Assembly (NCBI GenBank): GCA_044222225.1 | Contig: JBGANR010000011.1 | Coordinates: forward strand, 62,001 to 126,000 | From: JBGANR01 sp044222225 | GTDB lineage: Bacteria > Actinomycetota > Actinomycetes > Mycobacteriales > Mycobacteriaceae | Length of the DNA stretch: 64,000 nt | Reading direction: 5' to 3' | Shown here: positions 32,756-44,172 of the stretch, one piece after another | How the letters are laid out: each line of letters starts with the position of its first letter | How positions within the stretch are numbered: the first letter of the stretch is position 1 | Made by a program: the position numbers and the translations under genes | Notes under the pieces: generated by a model | Database searches by the model: none | What the model was told of the DNA's origin: nothing | What the model saw: the letters and a program-made list of their open reading frames with translations, nothing else

Positions 32756-33624
32756 TCGGTCACCTCTTCGATTCCGGCGAACAGATCGCTCTCCGGGATG
32801 GACGTGCGCACGCGGGTCTTGGCGAGTTCGAACTCCTCGGTCGGCCACAGTCGCTGCTGCCACTCGAGGGGCACGGCGAAGAAGAAGCCGTTCGGATCGA
32901 TCTGCGTGGCGTGCGCACGCAGCGCGTCGTCGCGGTTGCCGAAGAACTTGGCGCACTCGACCTGCGTCGTCACCCGGGCCATGATGTCGTCGCGGGAAGC
33001 GTCCCACTTCTTGAGCATCTCGGCGTACGGATCGGCCATGCCGTGCGCCGCGAACTCGTCGGAGAACAGCTGCAGCCGGCCCCGGACGAAGCCGTGCGTG
33101 TAGTAGAGCTTGAGCGGCGTCCACGGCTCACCGGTGCCCGGGTACGCGGCCGCGTCACCGGCCTGCTCGTAGGCGGCCACCGACACCTCGTGGCAGCGGA
33201 TGTGATCGGGATGCGGATAGCCGCCGTGCTCGTCGTAGGTGATCATGACGTGCGGACGGAACGCGCGCACCACCTCGACGAGCCGACCCGTCGACTCCTC
33301 CAGCGGCACGAGCGCAAACGAGTCGGCCGGCAGCGGCGGGCGCGGATCGCCCTCCGGCAGCCCCGAATCGACGTAGCCGAGCCACGTCTGCTCGACGCCG
33401 AGCGCCGCAGCCGCGTTCGCCATCTCCTCGCGACGGACCTCGGGCAGCCGCTCCAGGATGCCCGGCGTGTCCATCGCCGGGTTGAGGATGTCGCCGCGCT
33501 CACCGCCGGTCAGGGTGACGACGAGGACGTCGACACCCGCCGCGGCGTACTTCGCGAGCGTCGCCGCCGCCTTGCTCGACTCGTCGTCCGGGTGCGCGTG
33601 CACCGCCATCAGTCGCAGGGCCAC
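32752..33624 (-). CDS. mca: mycothiol S-conjugate amidase
   Basis: Cleaves mycothiol S-conjugates to mercapturic acids and glucosamine-inositol, the key detoxification step in actinobacteria that use mycothiol. The 290 residues open ALRLMAVHAHPDDESSKAAATLAKYAAAG: His11 and Asp14 match the known zinc ligands of the Mca/MshB family, and GYPHPDHIRCHEVSV carries the third ligand. GGERGDILNPAMDTP contributes to the substrate pocket. GTG 33624 is used; GAGGAG lies upstream. Its leader shares a 26-base sequence with the sahH leader. It is followed by a 4-bp-overlapping membrane protein gene. Confidence 0.95.
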   Translation of the reverse strand: MALRLMAVHAHPDDESSKAAATLAKYAAAGVDVLVVTLTGGERGDILNPAMDTPGILERLPEVRREEMANAAAALGVEQTWLGYVDSGLPEGDPRPPLPADSFALVPLEESTGRLVEVVRAFRPHVMITYDEHGGYPHPDHIRCHEVSVAAYEQAGDAAAYPGTGEPWTPLKLYYTHGFVRGRLQLFSDEFAAHGMADPYAEMLKKWDASRDDIMARVTTQVECAKFFGNRDDALRAHATQIDPNGFFFAVPLEWQQRLWPTEEFELAKTRVRTSIPESDLFAGIEEVTE

Positions 33625-33660
33625 TGGCCTTCGCTCCTCGGGGGTCGTCTCTCAGAGGGT

Positions 33661-33686
33661 CATCCGCCACGCCGACCTCCGGCCGC
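33661..33686 (-). repeat. 26-base sequence shared with the sahH leader
   Basis: 25 of 26 bases match 1776-1801 (one A/G change). Here it lies about 38 bases upstream of the mca GTG and about 60 bases before the divergent DUF4307 gene. Unlike the sahH copy, the sequence on its right does not complete a hairpin, so the shared part itself rather than the stem may matter. Confidence 0.6.
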
Positions 33687-33746
33687 TTCGCCTGCGACCG
33701 GGACTCGGACGTGTGAGTAAGGTTCCGATTCTGTCATGGTAGGCAT

Positions 33747-34205
33747 GTGACCGTGACCGACGCCCGACCCCAGCGCCCGCCCGAGGGCCGCTACCCGGCG
33801 CAGCGCTCAGCCCGATCGCGGCGGCGGTGGCTGATCGTGCTGTCGACACTCGTCGTGGCCGCCGGCGTCGGCATCGCCTGGGTGGGCTACCAGAAGTTCT
33901 CCGATCCCCCGATCCGCGGCACGGACCTCGGCTTCGAGGTGGTGGACTCGTCGACGATGCGCGTGCGCTTCACCGTCGAGCGCTCCGATCCGACGGCCCC
34001 CGTCACCTGCGTGGTGCGCGCCCGTTCGGCGGACGGCGCCGAGACCGGACGCCGCGAGGTCCTCGTGCCCGGCGGCACATCGCACTCGGTGGAGGTGACG
34101 GCGATCGTCCGCACCTCGGCGCCGCCGGCCGTCGGCAACGTGTACGGCTGCAACGATCACGTCCCCGAGTACCTCAAGCCCGATCCGGCGGTCGTCGTCC
34201 GGTAG
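33747..34205 (+). CDS. DUF4307 single-span membrane protein
   Basis: A 152-residue protein: an Arg-rich cytoplasmic tail, one membrane helix (WLIVLSTLVVAAGVGIAWVGYQ, residues 28-49), and an outer beta-rich domain (FEVVDSSTMRVRFTVERSDPTAPVTCVVRARSADGAETGRREVLVP) ending with CNDHVPEYLKPDPAVVV. It is the DUF4307 family found beside mca in mycobacteria (Rv1083, from memory); no function is known to me. GTG 33747 is the likely start; an alternative GTG lies 6 bases on. Divergent from mca with a 122-bp shared regulatory region. Confidence 0.78.
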   Translation: MTVTDARPQRPPEGRYPAQRSARSRRRWLIVLSTLVVAAGVGIAWVGYQKFSDPPIRGTDLGFEVVDSSTMRVRFTVERSDPTAPVTCVVRARSADGAETGRREVLVPGGTSHSVEVTAIVRTSAPPAVGNVYGCNDHVPEYLKPDPAVVVR

Positions 34206-34250
34206 CCGCCGGGCCGCCTCCCGACCGGCGCCGGAGCATAATCGGCCCGC

Positions 34251-35012
34251 GTGACCACGAAACACCTCTCCGAGTCTGGACGGCCGGCCCCCGCGGAACA
34301 TCGCGCGGCGCCGGCGTTCGCCTCCCTGTCCACCCCGTACTTCCCCTACCTCGTCGCCGTGTTCGTCGGCGTCATGCTGATCAGCAACATCACGGCCACC
34401 AAGGGCGTCGTCTTCCTGCCCGACCTGCAGCTCGGCGTCGGCCCGATCTCCACCACCGGGATCTTCACCGACGGCGCCTTCTACCTCTTCCCCCTGGCCT
34501 ACGTGCTGGGCGACGTGATCTCCGAGGTGTACGGCTTCCGCGCCATGCGACGCGTCGTCCTCGCCGGATTCGGCGTCCTGCTGCTGGCCTCCGCCTGCTT
34601 CACGCTGACCATCGCGCTGCCCGCCGCCCCCGAATACACCGGCCAGGAGTCGTTCGCGGCCGTCGCGGGCGTCGCGCCGCGGTTCCTGCTCGCCGGGCTG
34701 GCGGGCTACCTCGTCGGCGAACTGCTCAACTCGTACGTCCTCGTCAAACTCAAGGAACGCACCGGCGAACGCCGGCTCTGGGTGCGGCTGGTGACGTCGA
34801 CCGTCGTCGGCGAGCTCGCCGACACCGTCATCTTCTGCGCGATCGTCGCCGGCGCCCTGGGCTTCACGACCTGGCAGTCCTTCGTCAACTACACGCTGTT
34901 CGGCTTCCTGTGGAAGACGCTGGTGGAGGTCGCCGTCATGCCCGTCACCTACGCCGTCTGCCGCGAGCTCAAGCGGCGCGAACCGAGCTATCAGGCCGCA
35001 CTGCACGCTTGA
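34251..35012 (+). CDS. queuosine precursor transporter (YhhQ/VUT family)
   Basis: A 253-residue membrane protein with about 6-7 helices. FPYLVAVFVGVMLISNITATKGVVF and FPLAYVLGDVISEVYGFRAMRRVV are YhhQ signature segments. WVRLVTSTVVGELADTVIFCAIV and NYTLFGFLWKTLVEVAVMPVTYAVC close the family pattern. YhhQ-like proteins import 7-cyano-7-deazaguanine or related queuine precursors for tRNA modification; whether this host makes queuosine cannot be told from this window. GTG 34251 is used. A good hairpin terminator follows the gene. Confidence 0.9.
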   Translation: MTTKHLSESGRPAPAEHRAAPAFASLSTPYFPYLVAVFVGVMLISNITATKGVVFLPDLQLGVGPISTTGIFTDGAFYLFPLAYVLGDVISEVYGFRAMRRVVLAGFGVLLLASACFTLTIALPAAPEYTGQESFAAVAGVAPRFLLAGLAGYLVGELLNSYVLVKLKERTGERRLWVRLVTSTVVGELADTVIFCAIVAGALGFTTWQSFVNYTLFGFLWKTLVEVAVMPVTYAVCRELKRREPSYQAALHA

Positions 35013-35032
35013 TGGTGTTACCCTCTAGCGAT

Positions 35033-35059
35033 ACACGGTCTCGTACTGCGAGGCCGTGT
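35033..35059. terminator. hairpin terminator after the YhhQ gene
   Basis: ACACGGTCTCG (35033-35043) pairs with CGAGGCCGTGT (35049-35059) around the loop TACTG, an 11-bp stem with one G-T pair, 21 bases past the stop codon. A few T and A residues follow but no long T-tract. From here to greA (35060-35260) the only visible feature is the greA leader and ribosome site. Confidence 0.65.
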
Positions 35060-35260
35060 TCGCGTATATAACTCCATCTCCCGGTGATCGCCGCCCTGCG
35101 GCCGCCGCCGCGCGGGCAACAGAGCCGCGCACTCACCCACATACCGCGCGGGCTCGAACATACGGGTCCGCGTCACTGGTGCATATCCAGCGATGTGCAC
35201 CCCGACGCTGACACCGTGACGATCAAGGGCGATCGCCACCGAAGATGAAGGAGGACGAGT

Positions 35261-35749
35261 ATGACCGACACAGCCTGGCTGACGCCGGAGTCGCATACCC
35301 GACTCAAGACCGAGCTGGACGCACTCATCGCGAACCGCCCGATCATCGCCGCCGAGATCAACGAGCGACGCGAAGAGGGCGATCTGCGCGAGAACGGCGG
35401 CTACCACGCCGCGCGCGATCAGCAGGGCCAGGAGGAGGCGCGCATCCGCCAGCTCCAGGAGTTGCTCAACAACGCCAAGGTCGGCGAGGCGCCGTCCCAG
35501 TCCGGCGTCGCGCTGCCGGGATCGGTCGTCAAGGTCTATTACGACGGCGACGAATCCGATTCCGAGACGTTCCTCATCGCCACCCGTGAGGAGGGCGCCC
35601 AGGACGGCAAGCTCGAGGTGTACTCCCCGAACTCGCCGCTCGGCGAGGCGTTGCTGGGCGCCCACGCCGGCGAGACGCGCAAGTACCTCATCCCGAGCGG
35701 CGCGACCATCAGCGTCACGCTGGTCTCCGCGGAGCCGTACCACTCGTAG
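35261..35749 (+). CDS. greA: transcription elongation factor GreA
   Basis: A 162-residue protein that rescues backtracked RNA polymerase by triggering cleavage of the RNA 3' end. WLTPESHTRLKTELDALIANRPIIAAEINERREEGDLRENGGYHAARDQQGQEEARIRQLQELL is the coiled-coil finger; the tip EGDLREN contains the conserved acidic D and E that coordinate catalytic Mg. The C-terminal FKBP-like globule (VVKVYYDGDESDSETFLI ... LIPSGATISVTLVSAEPY) binds polymerase. ATG 35261 follows AAGGAGGACGA. Next to mca as in M. tuberculosis. A 15-bp perfect hairpin terminator follows. Confidence 0.96.
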   Translation: MTDTAWLTPESHTRLKTELDALIANRPIIAAEINERREEGDLRENGGYHAARDQQGQEEARIRQLQELLNNAKVGEAPSQSGVALPGSVVKVYYDGDESDSETFLIATREEGAQDGKLEVYSPNSPLGEALLGAHAGETRKYLIPSGATISVTLVSAEPYHS

Positions 35750-35767
35750 TCGACCCTTCAACGACCA

Positions 35768-35801
35768 CAGCGCGGCCGCACCCTCCGGTGCGGCCGCGCT
35801 G
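35768..35801. terminator. bidirectional terminator between converging greA and pyc
   Basis: CAGCGCGGCCGCACC (35768-35782) and GGTGCGGCCGCGCTG (35787-35801) are a perfect 15-bp stem with a CTCC loop, 18 bp past the greA stop and 11 bp before the pyc stop on the other strand. It fits termination of both convergent genes. Confidence 0.85.
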
Positions 35802-35812
35802 TCGTACGTCCG

Positions 35813-38800
35813 TCAGTTCGGGCTCGACTCCGTGCCCGATTCCACGACGACCAGCAGATCGCCGCCCTCCACCTGCGCCACCTTGCCGATGGCCAGCCGG
35901 GCGACCGTGCCGCCGCGCGGCGTCGTGATGGCCGCCTCCATCTTCATCGCCTCGATGGTGGCCACCGTGTCACCGGCCTTGACCTCGTCGCCCTCGGAGA
36001 CCGACAGCGTCACCACACCGGCGAACGGTGCCGCGACATGGCGGGAATCGCTCTTGTCCGCCTTCTCCGCGACGGGCGCCTCGGACGCCACCGAGGTGTC
36101 GCGCACCGAGATGGTGCGCATCATGCCGTTGAGCTGGAACATCACGGTGCGCATGCCGCGTTCGTCGGGCTCGGAGATGGCCTCGAGCTTGATGAGCAGC
36201 TCGACGCCCTTGGCCAGCTTGACCGACTGCTCCTCGCCTTGGCGCAGCCCGTAGAGGAACTGCCCCGTCGAGAGCAGCGAGGTGTCGCCGTACTTCTCCA
36301 GGTGCGCCTCGTACTCACGCGTCGGCGCCGGGAAGAGCAGCCGGTTGAGCGCCCGCTGCCGCTGCTGCGACGTCCCGTCGAGCTCCGCCTCGTCGGCGGC
36401 GGTGAGCGGCGTCTCGACGCGCGCCGCCGCGCGGCCCTCCAGGGCGCGCGTCCGGAACGGCTCGGGCCAGCCGCCGGCCGGCGTGCCGAGCTCGCCGCGC
36501 AGGAACCCGATGACCGAATCGGGGATGTCGTAACGCCCCGGATCGGCGGCGAACTCGTCGACCGCGACGCCGGAGCCGACGAGGCTGAGCGCGAGGTCGC
36601 CGACCACCTTCGACGACGGCGTCACCTTGATGAGCCGGCCGAGCAGCCGATCGGCCTCGGCGTATCGCGCCTCGACCTCCTCGAAGCGATCGCCGAGCCC
36701 GAGCGCGATCGCCTGCTGCCGCAGGTTGGAGAGCTGCCCGCCCGGGATCTCGTGCGTGTAGACGCGGCCCGTCGGCCCGGCCAGGCCCGATTCGAACGGC
36801 GAGTAGACGCGGCGCACGGCCTCCCAGTACGGCTCGAGGTCGCACACGGCGTCCAAGCGCAGGCCCGTGTCTCGCTCGCCGTACGCCGCCGCGGCGACGA
36901 TGGCCGAGAGCGACGGCTGGCTGGTCGTGCCCGCCATCGGCGCGCTCGCCCCGTCGACGGCGTCGACGCCCGCCTGCCAGGCCGCGAGGTACGTCGCGAG
37001 CTGGCCGCCCGGGGTGTCGTGCGTGTGCAGGTGCACGGGCAGGTCGAACTCGCGACGCAGCGCGGTGACGAGCGTCGTCGCGGCCGGAACGCGGAGCAGG
37101 CCGGCCATGTCCTTGATCGCCAGGATGTGCGCGCCCGCCGCGACGATCTCCTCGGCCAGCCGCAGGTAGTAGTCGAGCGTGTAGAGCGTCTCGTTCGGGT
37201 TCGAGAGATCGCCGGTGTAGCTGAGCGCCACCTCGGCGACGGCCGTACCCGTCTCGCGGACGGCGTCGATGGCCGGACGCATCTGGTCGACGTTGTTGAG
37301 GGCGTCGAAGATGCGGAAGATGTCGATGCCGCCCGCCGTCGCCTCCCGGACGAACGAGCGCGTGACCTTCTCCGGATACGGCGTGTAGCCGACGGTGTTG
37401 CGGCCGCGCAGCAGCATCTGCAGGCAGATGTTCGGCACGGCCTCACGCAGCGCGGACAGCCGATCCCACGGTCCCTCGTGCAGGAACCGCAGCGCGACGT
37501 CGTACGTCGCCCCGCCCCACGCCTCGATGGACAGCAACTCCGGCGTCATGCGGGCGACGTGCCCGGCGACGGCGACCAGGCTACCCGTCCGGACGCGCGT
37601 CGCGAGCAGCGACTGGTGGGCGTCGCGGAACGTCGTGTCGGTGACGGCCACCGCCTTCTGCTCCCGCAGGGCTTTGGCGAAGCCCTCGGGGCCGAGCTCG
37701 AGCAGTCGCTGCCGCGAGCCGGGGGGCGGCGGCGTCGTGAGATCGATGGCGGGCAGCTTCTCGCTCGCCGCGATCTCGGTGGGACGCCCGCCGTGCGGCT
37801 TGTTGACGGTGACGTCGGCGAGATAGGTGAGGATCTTCGTCGCCCGGTCCGCCGAGTGCCGCTGCGTCAGCAGGTGCGGACGCTCCTCGATGAACGACGT
37901 CGTCACCCGGCCGGCGCGGAAATCCGGATCGTCGAGCACGGCCTGCAGGAACGGGATGTTGGTGGAGACGCCGCGGATGCGGAACTCCGTCACGGCCCGC
38001 CGGGCGCGCGTGACGGCCGCCTCGAAGGTGCGAGCGCGGCACGTCAGCTTGACGAGCATCGAGTCGAAATGGCCCGTGACCTCGGCACCGAGGTTCGCCG
38101 AGCCGTCGAGCCGCACGCCGGCGCCGCCCGGCGACCGGTAGGCGGTGATGCGGCCGGTGTCGGGGCGGAAGCCGTTCGCGGGATCCTCGGTGGTGATGCG
38201 GCACTGCAACGCGGCACCGCGCAGCGTGATGGATTCCTGCGTCAGGCCGAGATCGGCGAGCGTCTCGCCGGCGGCGATGCGCAGCTGAGCCTGGACGAGG
38301 TCGACGTCCGTCACCTCCTCGGTGACGGTGTGCTCCACCTGGATCCGCGGGTTCATCTCGATGAACACTTGCTTGCCGCGGGTGTCGAGCAGGAACTCGA
38401 CGGTGCCGGCGCAGGTGTAGCCGATGCTCCTGGCGAAGGCGACGGCGTCGGCGCAGATACGGTCGCGCAGCTCGGGATCGAGGTTCGGCGCGGGCGCGAT
38501 CTCGATGACCTTCTGGTGCCGGCGCTGCAGCGAGCAGTCGCGCTCATAGAGATGGATGACCTCGCCGGAGGCGTCGCCGAGGATCTGCACCTCGATGTGC
38601 CGCGGGTCGACGACCGCCTGCTCGAGGAAGACGGTCGCGTCACCGAAAGCCGATTCGGCCTCGCGGGCGGCGGCCTCGATCGATTCGCGCAGCTGCCCGC
38701 GCTCGGCGACCCGCCGCATGCCGCGGCCACCTCCGCCGGCGACGGCCTTGACGAAGACGGGGAACTCCATCTCCTCGGCGGCCGCGAGCAGCTCGTCGAC

Positions 38801-39220
38801 ATCGGCGGACGGCGCGGACGACGTCAGCACCGGGATCCCGGCTGCGCGTGCGGCGGCGACGGCCCTGGCCTTGTTGCCCGTCAGTTCCAGCACCGCGGGC
38901 GACGGACCGACGAAGGTGATGCCCTCGGCCGCGCACGCGGCGGCGAGTTCCGGGTTCTCGGAGAGGAACCCGTAGCCGGGGTAGACAGCGTCTGCGCCGG
39001 CCATCTTGGCTGCGGCGACGATCTCGTCGACCGACAGATAGGCCTTGACGGGGTGCCCCTTCTCCCCGATCTGATAGCTCTCGTCCGCCTTCGAGCGATG
39101 GCCGGAGTTTCGGTCCTCGTACGGAAACACCGCGACGGTCCCGGCCCCGAGTTCATAGGCGGCACGCAGCGCGCGGATCGCGATCTCGCCGCGATTGGCG
39201 ACCAGCACCTTGTTGAACAT
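35813..39220 (-). CDS. pyc: pyruvate carboxylase
   Basis: A 1135-residue biotin enzyme that makes oxaloacetate from pyruvate, HCO3- and ATP to refill the TCA cycle. Domains in order: biotin carboxylase (MFNKVLVANRGEIAIRALRAAYELG at the start, ATP-grasp loop FVKAVAGGGGRGMRRV, and FIEMNPRIQVEHTVTEEVT); carboxyltransferase (AVTDTTFRDAHQSLLATRVRTG, with LAIKDMAGLLR); and the biotin carrier end DTVATIEAMKMEAAI, where Lys is biotinylated. All length and motifs are complete. AAGGGGA precedes the ATG. A palindrome ATTGTC-A-GACAAT lies 57 bp upstream and may control it. Confidence 0.97.
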   Translation of the reverse strand: MFNKVLVANRGEIAIRALRAAYELGAGTVAVFPYEDRNSGHRSKADESYQIGEKGHPVKAYLSVDEIVAAAKMAGADAVYPGYGFLSENPELAAACAAEGITFVGPSPAVLELTGNKARAVAAARAAGIPVLTSSAPSADVDELLAAAEEMEFPVFVKAVAGGGGRGMRRVAERGQLRESIEAAAREAESAFGDATVFLEQAVVDPRHIEVQILGDASGEVIHLYERDCSLQRRHQKVIEIAPAPNLDPELRDRICADAVAFARSIGYTCAGTVEFLLDTRGKQVFIEMNPRIQVEHTVTEEVTDVDLVQAQLRIAAGETLADLGLTQESITLRGAALQCRITTEDPANGFRPDTGRITAYRSPGGAGVRLDGSANLGAEVTGHFDSMLVKLTCRARTFEAAVTRARRAVTEFRIRGVSTNIPFLQAVLDDPDFRAGRVTTSFIEERPHLLTQRHSADRATKILTYLADVTVNKPHGGRPTEIAASEKLPAIDLTTPPPPGSRQRLLELGPEGFAKALREQKAVAVTDTTFRDAHQSLLATRVRTGSLVAVAGHVARMTPELLSIEAWGGATYDVALRFLHEGPWDRLSALREAVPNICLQMLLRGRNTVGYTPYPEKVTRSFVREATAGGIDIFRIFDALNNVDQMRPAIDAVRETGTAVAEVALSYTGDLSNPNETLYTLDYYLRLAEEIVAAGAHILAIKDMAGLLRVPAATTLVTALRREFDLPVHLHTHDTPGGQLATYLAAWQAGVDAVDGASAPMAGTTSQPSLSAIVAAAAYGERDTGLRLDAVCDLEPYWEAVRRVYSPFESGLAGPTGRVYTHEIPGGQLSNLRQQAIALGLGDRFEEVEARYAEADRLLGRLIKVTPSSKVVGDLALSLVGSGVAVDEFAADPGRYDIPDSVIGFLRGELGTPAGGWPEPFRTRALEGRAAARVETPLTAADEAELDGTSQQRQRALNRLLFPAPTREYEAHLEKYGDTSLLSTGQFLYGLRQGEEQSVKLAKGVELLIKLEAISEPDERGMRTVMFQLNGMMRTISVRDTSVASEAPVAEKADKSDSRHVAAPFAGVVTLSVSEGDEVKAGDTVATIEAMKMEAAITTPRGGTVARLAIGKVAQVEGGDLLVVVESGTESSPN

Positions 39221-39276
39221 CCGAATCCCCTTGCGACGGGCCTGCGCGACAGGAAATACGCGCAGGAAAGCTGTAC

Positions 39277-39289
39277 ATTGTCAGACAAT
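39277..39289. promoter_or_regulatory. ATTGTC-A-GACAAT palindrome upstream of pyc
   Basis: A perfect 6-bp inverted repeat with one central base, in a locally AT-rich spot 57 bp before the pyc ATG and 70 bp from the XRE gene stop. It could be a repressor site for pyc. No regulator can be assigned. Confidence 0.4.
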
Positions 39290-39359
39290 CATGGGTGCCC
39301 CTGCACACTAGGGATGCTTCCATGCAGCGTCAAGAGCCGCAGGCGTTGCGAGGAACCCG

Positions 39360-39704
39360 TCAGCCGTCGGAGGCGCGCCGGTTGATGACGGCCGTCAACG
39401 TCGCCGTCACGCGCGAGAGTTCGGCGGTCGTCTCCTGCTCCGTCGACCGACGCGCCGGCCGACGACCCGCATCCGGCATGAGCAGGACGGGTTCGATCTC
39501 CAGGGCCGCCGCGATCCGGTAGACGGTTTGCAGCGCCGGATCGGACGGCGACTCGCCACGACTGTTGAGGTTGCGCTCCAGATTCGAGATCTGATTGCGA
39601 TGCAGCCCGGCGAGTTCGGCCAGACGCTCCTGCGTCAGCCCCCGAGCCTTCCGAACGGCCACCAAGCGGTTGGCGAACGAATCGCCGTACGTCACCCAGT
39701 CCAA
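39360..39704 (-). CDS. XRE-family helix-turn-helix regulator of the defence island
   Basis: A 114-residue protein. NRLVAVRKARGLTQERLAELAGLHRNQISNLERNLNSRGESPSDPALQTVYRIAAALEIEPVLLMP is a full HTH_3/XRE domain (residues 11-77). The tail RRPARRSTEQETTAELSRVTATLTAVINRR may be a dimerisation helix. The start could be TTG 39704 or GTG 39695; neither has a strong ribosome site. It sits divergent from the helicase gene across 273 bp, at the edge of the island, and so is the candidate binder of the CACAC-N4-GTGTG boxes found upstream of the helicase, methylase and ATPase genes. Confidence 0.87.
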   Translation of the reverse strand: MDWVTYGDSFANRLVAVRKARGLTQERLAELAGLHRNQISNLERNLNSRGESPSDPALQTVYRIAAALEIEPVLLMPDAGRRPARRSTEQETTAELSRVTATLTAVINRRASDG

Positions 39705-39947
39705 GGTGATGCATCCAGCTCGTCCCCGTCACGCCCGAGATCGCCTGCCGGAACGGCGGTCTCGAGCCCGTCGAGGTTGACTCCACACGGCCGAGGCGGC
39801 GGCCTTCTCCGCCGGAACAGCCGCTGGCCAGAGGGCATGGAGCCGCGCCGACCGACGGTCCGACGGGCGTCCGTCGCGACGTTCCGACGCCGGAAATGAA
39901 GTCCACCACGCACTCCGGCACTCCCGGCGACAGCGCCTAACCGGCCG

Positions 39948-39961
39948 ACCACTGCGGTGTG
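39948..39961 (+). promoter_or_regulatory. island operator copy 1, before the helicase gene
   Basis: ACCAC-TGCG-GTGTG with flanks GTGTT; on the opposite strand it reads ACACACCGCAGTG, which matches copy 2 in 12 of 13 bases. It stands 17 bp before the GTG of the helicase and directly upstream of a -10-like TAGACAAT at 39963-39970, seven bases from the start codon. Confidence 0.7.
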
Positions 39962-39977
39962 TTAGACAATCGACGAC

Positions 39978-43322
<3,345 letters not shown>

Positions 43323-43359
43323 CACGGGTGTCACGGACGTGCGCCGCCCGAGGCCGCCA

Positions 43360-43758
43360 TCAACTCGCCAGCTGATGAGCCCGCTGATATGAGACACCGA
43401 GCACAGCACCGATGTCGCGGACAGGCACCCCAGCCGCCGACAGACCTGCAACCACCTGGCGCTGACGGTCCTCGATGCGCTGCCGAGCCGTGTCGATCTC
43501 CGCCCGGGCGGCTTCGATCTCGCGATGCACGGCAGTCAAGTCCATCCCATCGAGCACGGCTCGGACATCCAATGTGATCGCAGAAGGCTCCGCACCCGTC
43601 ACGACGGCGATGTAGTCGCGGGCCTCGACCTCGATGTCGGCGAACCGGCGGGCCTGGGTGATCGCCTCCCCGACCAGACCGTTGGTGTCGTCGAGCTCAG
43701 GGAAACGAAGCATCCACCAGCGGTCGTCCCGGGTGACGTCGACGTGATACGTGGTCAT
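43360..43758 (-). CDS. HicB-like antitoxin with C-terminal helix-turn-helix
   Basis: A 132-residue protein. TYHVDVTRDDRWWMLRFPELDDTNGLVGEAITQARRFADIEVEARDYIAVV is the HicB RNase-H-like domain, which binds and inhibits HicA. A coiled coil ERQRIEDRQRQVV-type stretch follows (AEIDTARQRIEDRQRQVV), and the end AAGVPVRDIGAVLGVSYQRAHQL is a helix-turn-helix for DNA binding. ATG 43758 overlaps the hicA stop by 4 bp. The order hicA then hicB, opposite strand to the helicase and methylase genes, places the module in the middle of the defence island. Confidence 0.78.
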   Translation of the reverse strand: MTTYHVDVTRDDRWWMLRFPELDDTNGLVGEAITQARRFADIEVEARDYIAVVTGAEPSAITLDVRAVLDGMDLTAVHREIEAARAEIDTARQRIEDRQRQVVAGLSAAGVPVRDIGAVLGVSYQRAHQLAS

Positions 43759-43970
43759 GGCTGGTCCTCTCGGCAGTCGCAAGCAGCGATCGTGCGAAGC
43801 ACCGTGCGATGCACGCCGGGCGAGGTCGTCTTGTGCCCCTCCGCGATCGATACGACATGGCGACCGGACGGACACGACCACAGGGTGTGAGAGCCCTTGG
43901 CGTCACGTTTGGCGAAACCGGCGGTACGGAGCTTCCTGACGATGTCCCGCGTGGGAGCTGGTGCGATCAC
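43755..43970 (-). CDS. HicA-like mRNA interferase toxin
   Basis: A 71-residue dsRBD-fold toxin. APTRDIVRKLRTAGFAKRDAKGSHTLWSCPSGRHVVSIAEGHKTTSPGVHRTVLRTI matches HicA: the GSH motif carries the catalytic His, and the HRTVLRTIAAC helix ends the domain. It cleaves mRNA until HicB blocks it. GTG 43970 is chosen over the TTG start at 43988, which overlaps the operator. Three TTGAC/GTCAA half-sites lie upstream. It ends with a Cys-rich tail CDCREDQP that is not typical of the family. Confidence 0.8.
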   Translation of the reverse strand: MIAPAPTRDIVRKLRTAGFAKRDAKGSHTLWSCPSGRHVVSIAEGHKTTSPGVHRTVLRTIAACDCREDQP

Positions 43971-43988
43971 GAAGCCTAGTCTAATCAA

Positions 43989-44017
43989 TTGACTTAGAAC
44001 AAGTCAACCAACTTGAC
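43989..44017. promoter_or_regulatory. hicAB operator (three half-sites)
   Basis: TTGACTT-AGAAC-AAGTCAA (43989-44007) is a perfect 7-bp inverted repeat, and GTCAA-CCAAC-TTGAC (44003-44017) is a second, sharing the middle half-site. Half-sites TTGAC, GTCAA, TTGAC have a 12-base spacing. It lies 19 bp upstream of the hicA GTG. Confidence 0.7.
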
Positions 44018-44119
44018 TGAATATTCGCAGCGGCCAGCAGCTCCCGTCACCCAGGGCGAGGTTCATCAACACCCCGACCGGCACAGCAATTCGGGCGCGA
44101 GACAGAATCACAGACGACG

Positions 44120-44133
44120 CACACCGCAGTGTG
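44120..44133 (+). promoter_or_regulatory. island operator copy 2, before the methylase gene
   Basis: CACAC-CGCA-GTGTG, a perfect 5-bp inverted repeat, 39 bp before the ATG of the DUF1156 methylase. CATATT directly follows (44135-44140) in possible -10 position. Confidence 0.75.
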
Positions 44134-44172
44134 TCATATTGACGCATTCTGCCCGACAACGAAACGGAAACC

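Noticed and set aside
34206..34250. preQ1 riboswitch before the YhhQ-type transporter
   Set aside because: The gap is only 45 bases, and no preQ1 pseudoknot core was seen.
36038..39385. 1115-codon open frame on the + strand over pyc
   Set aside because: It is antisense to pyruvate carboxylase, whose domains and biotin motif are all present on the other strand. Long shadow frames are common in GC-rich coding DNA.
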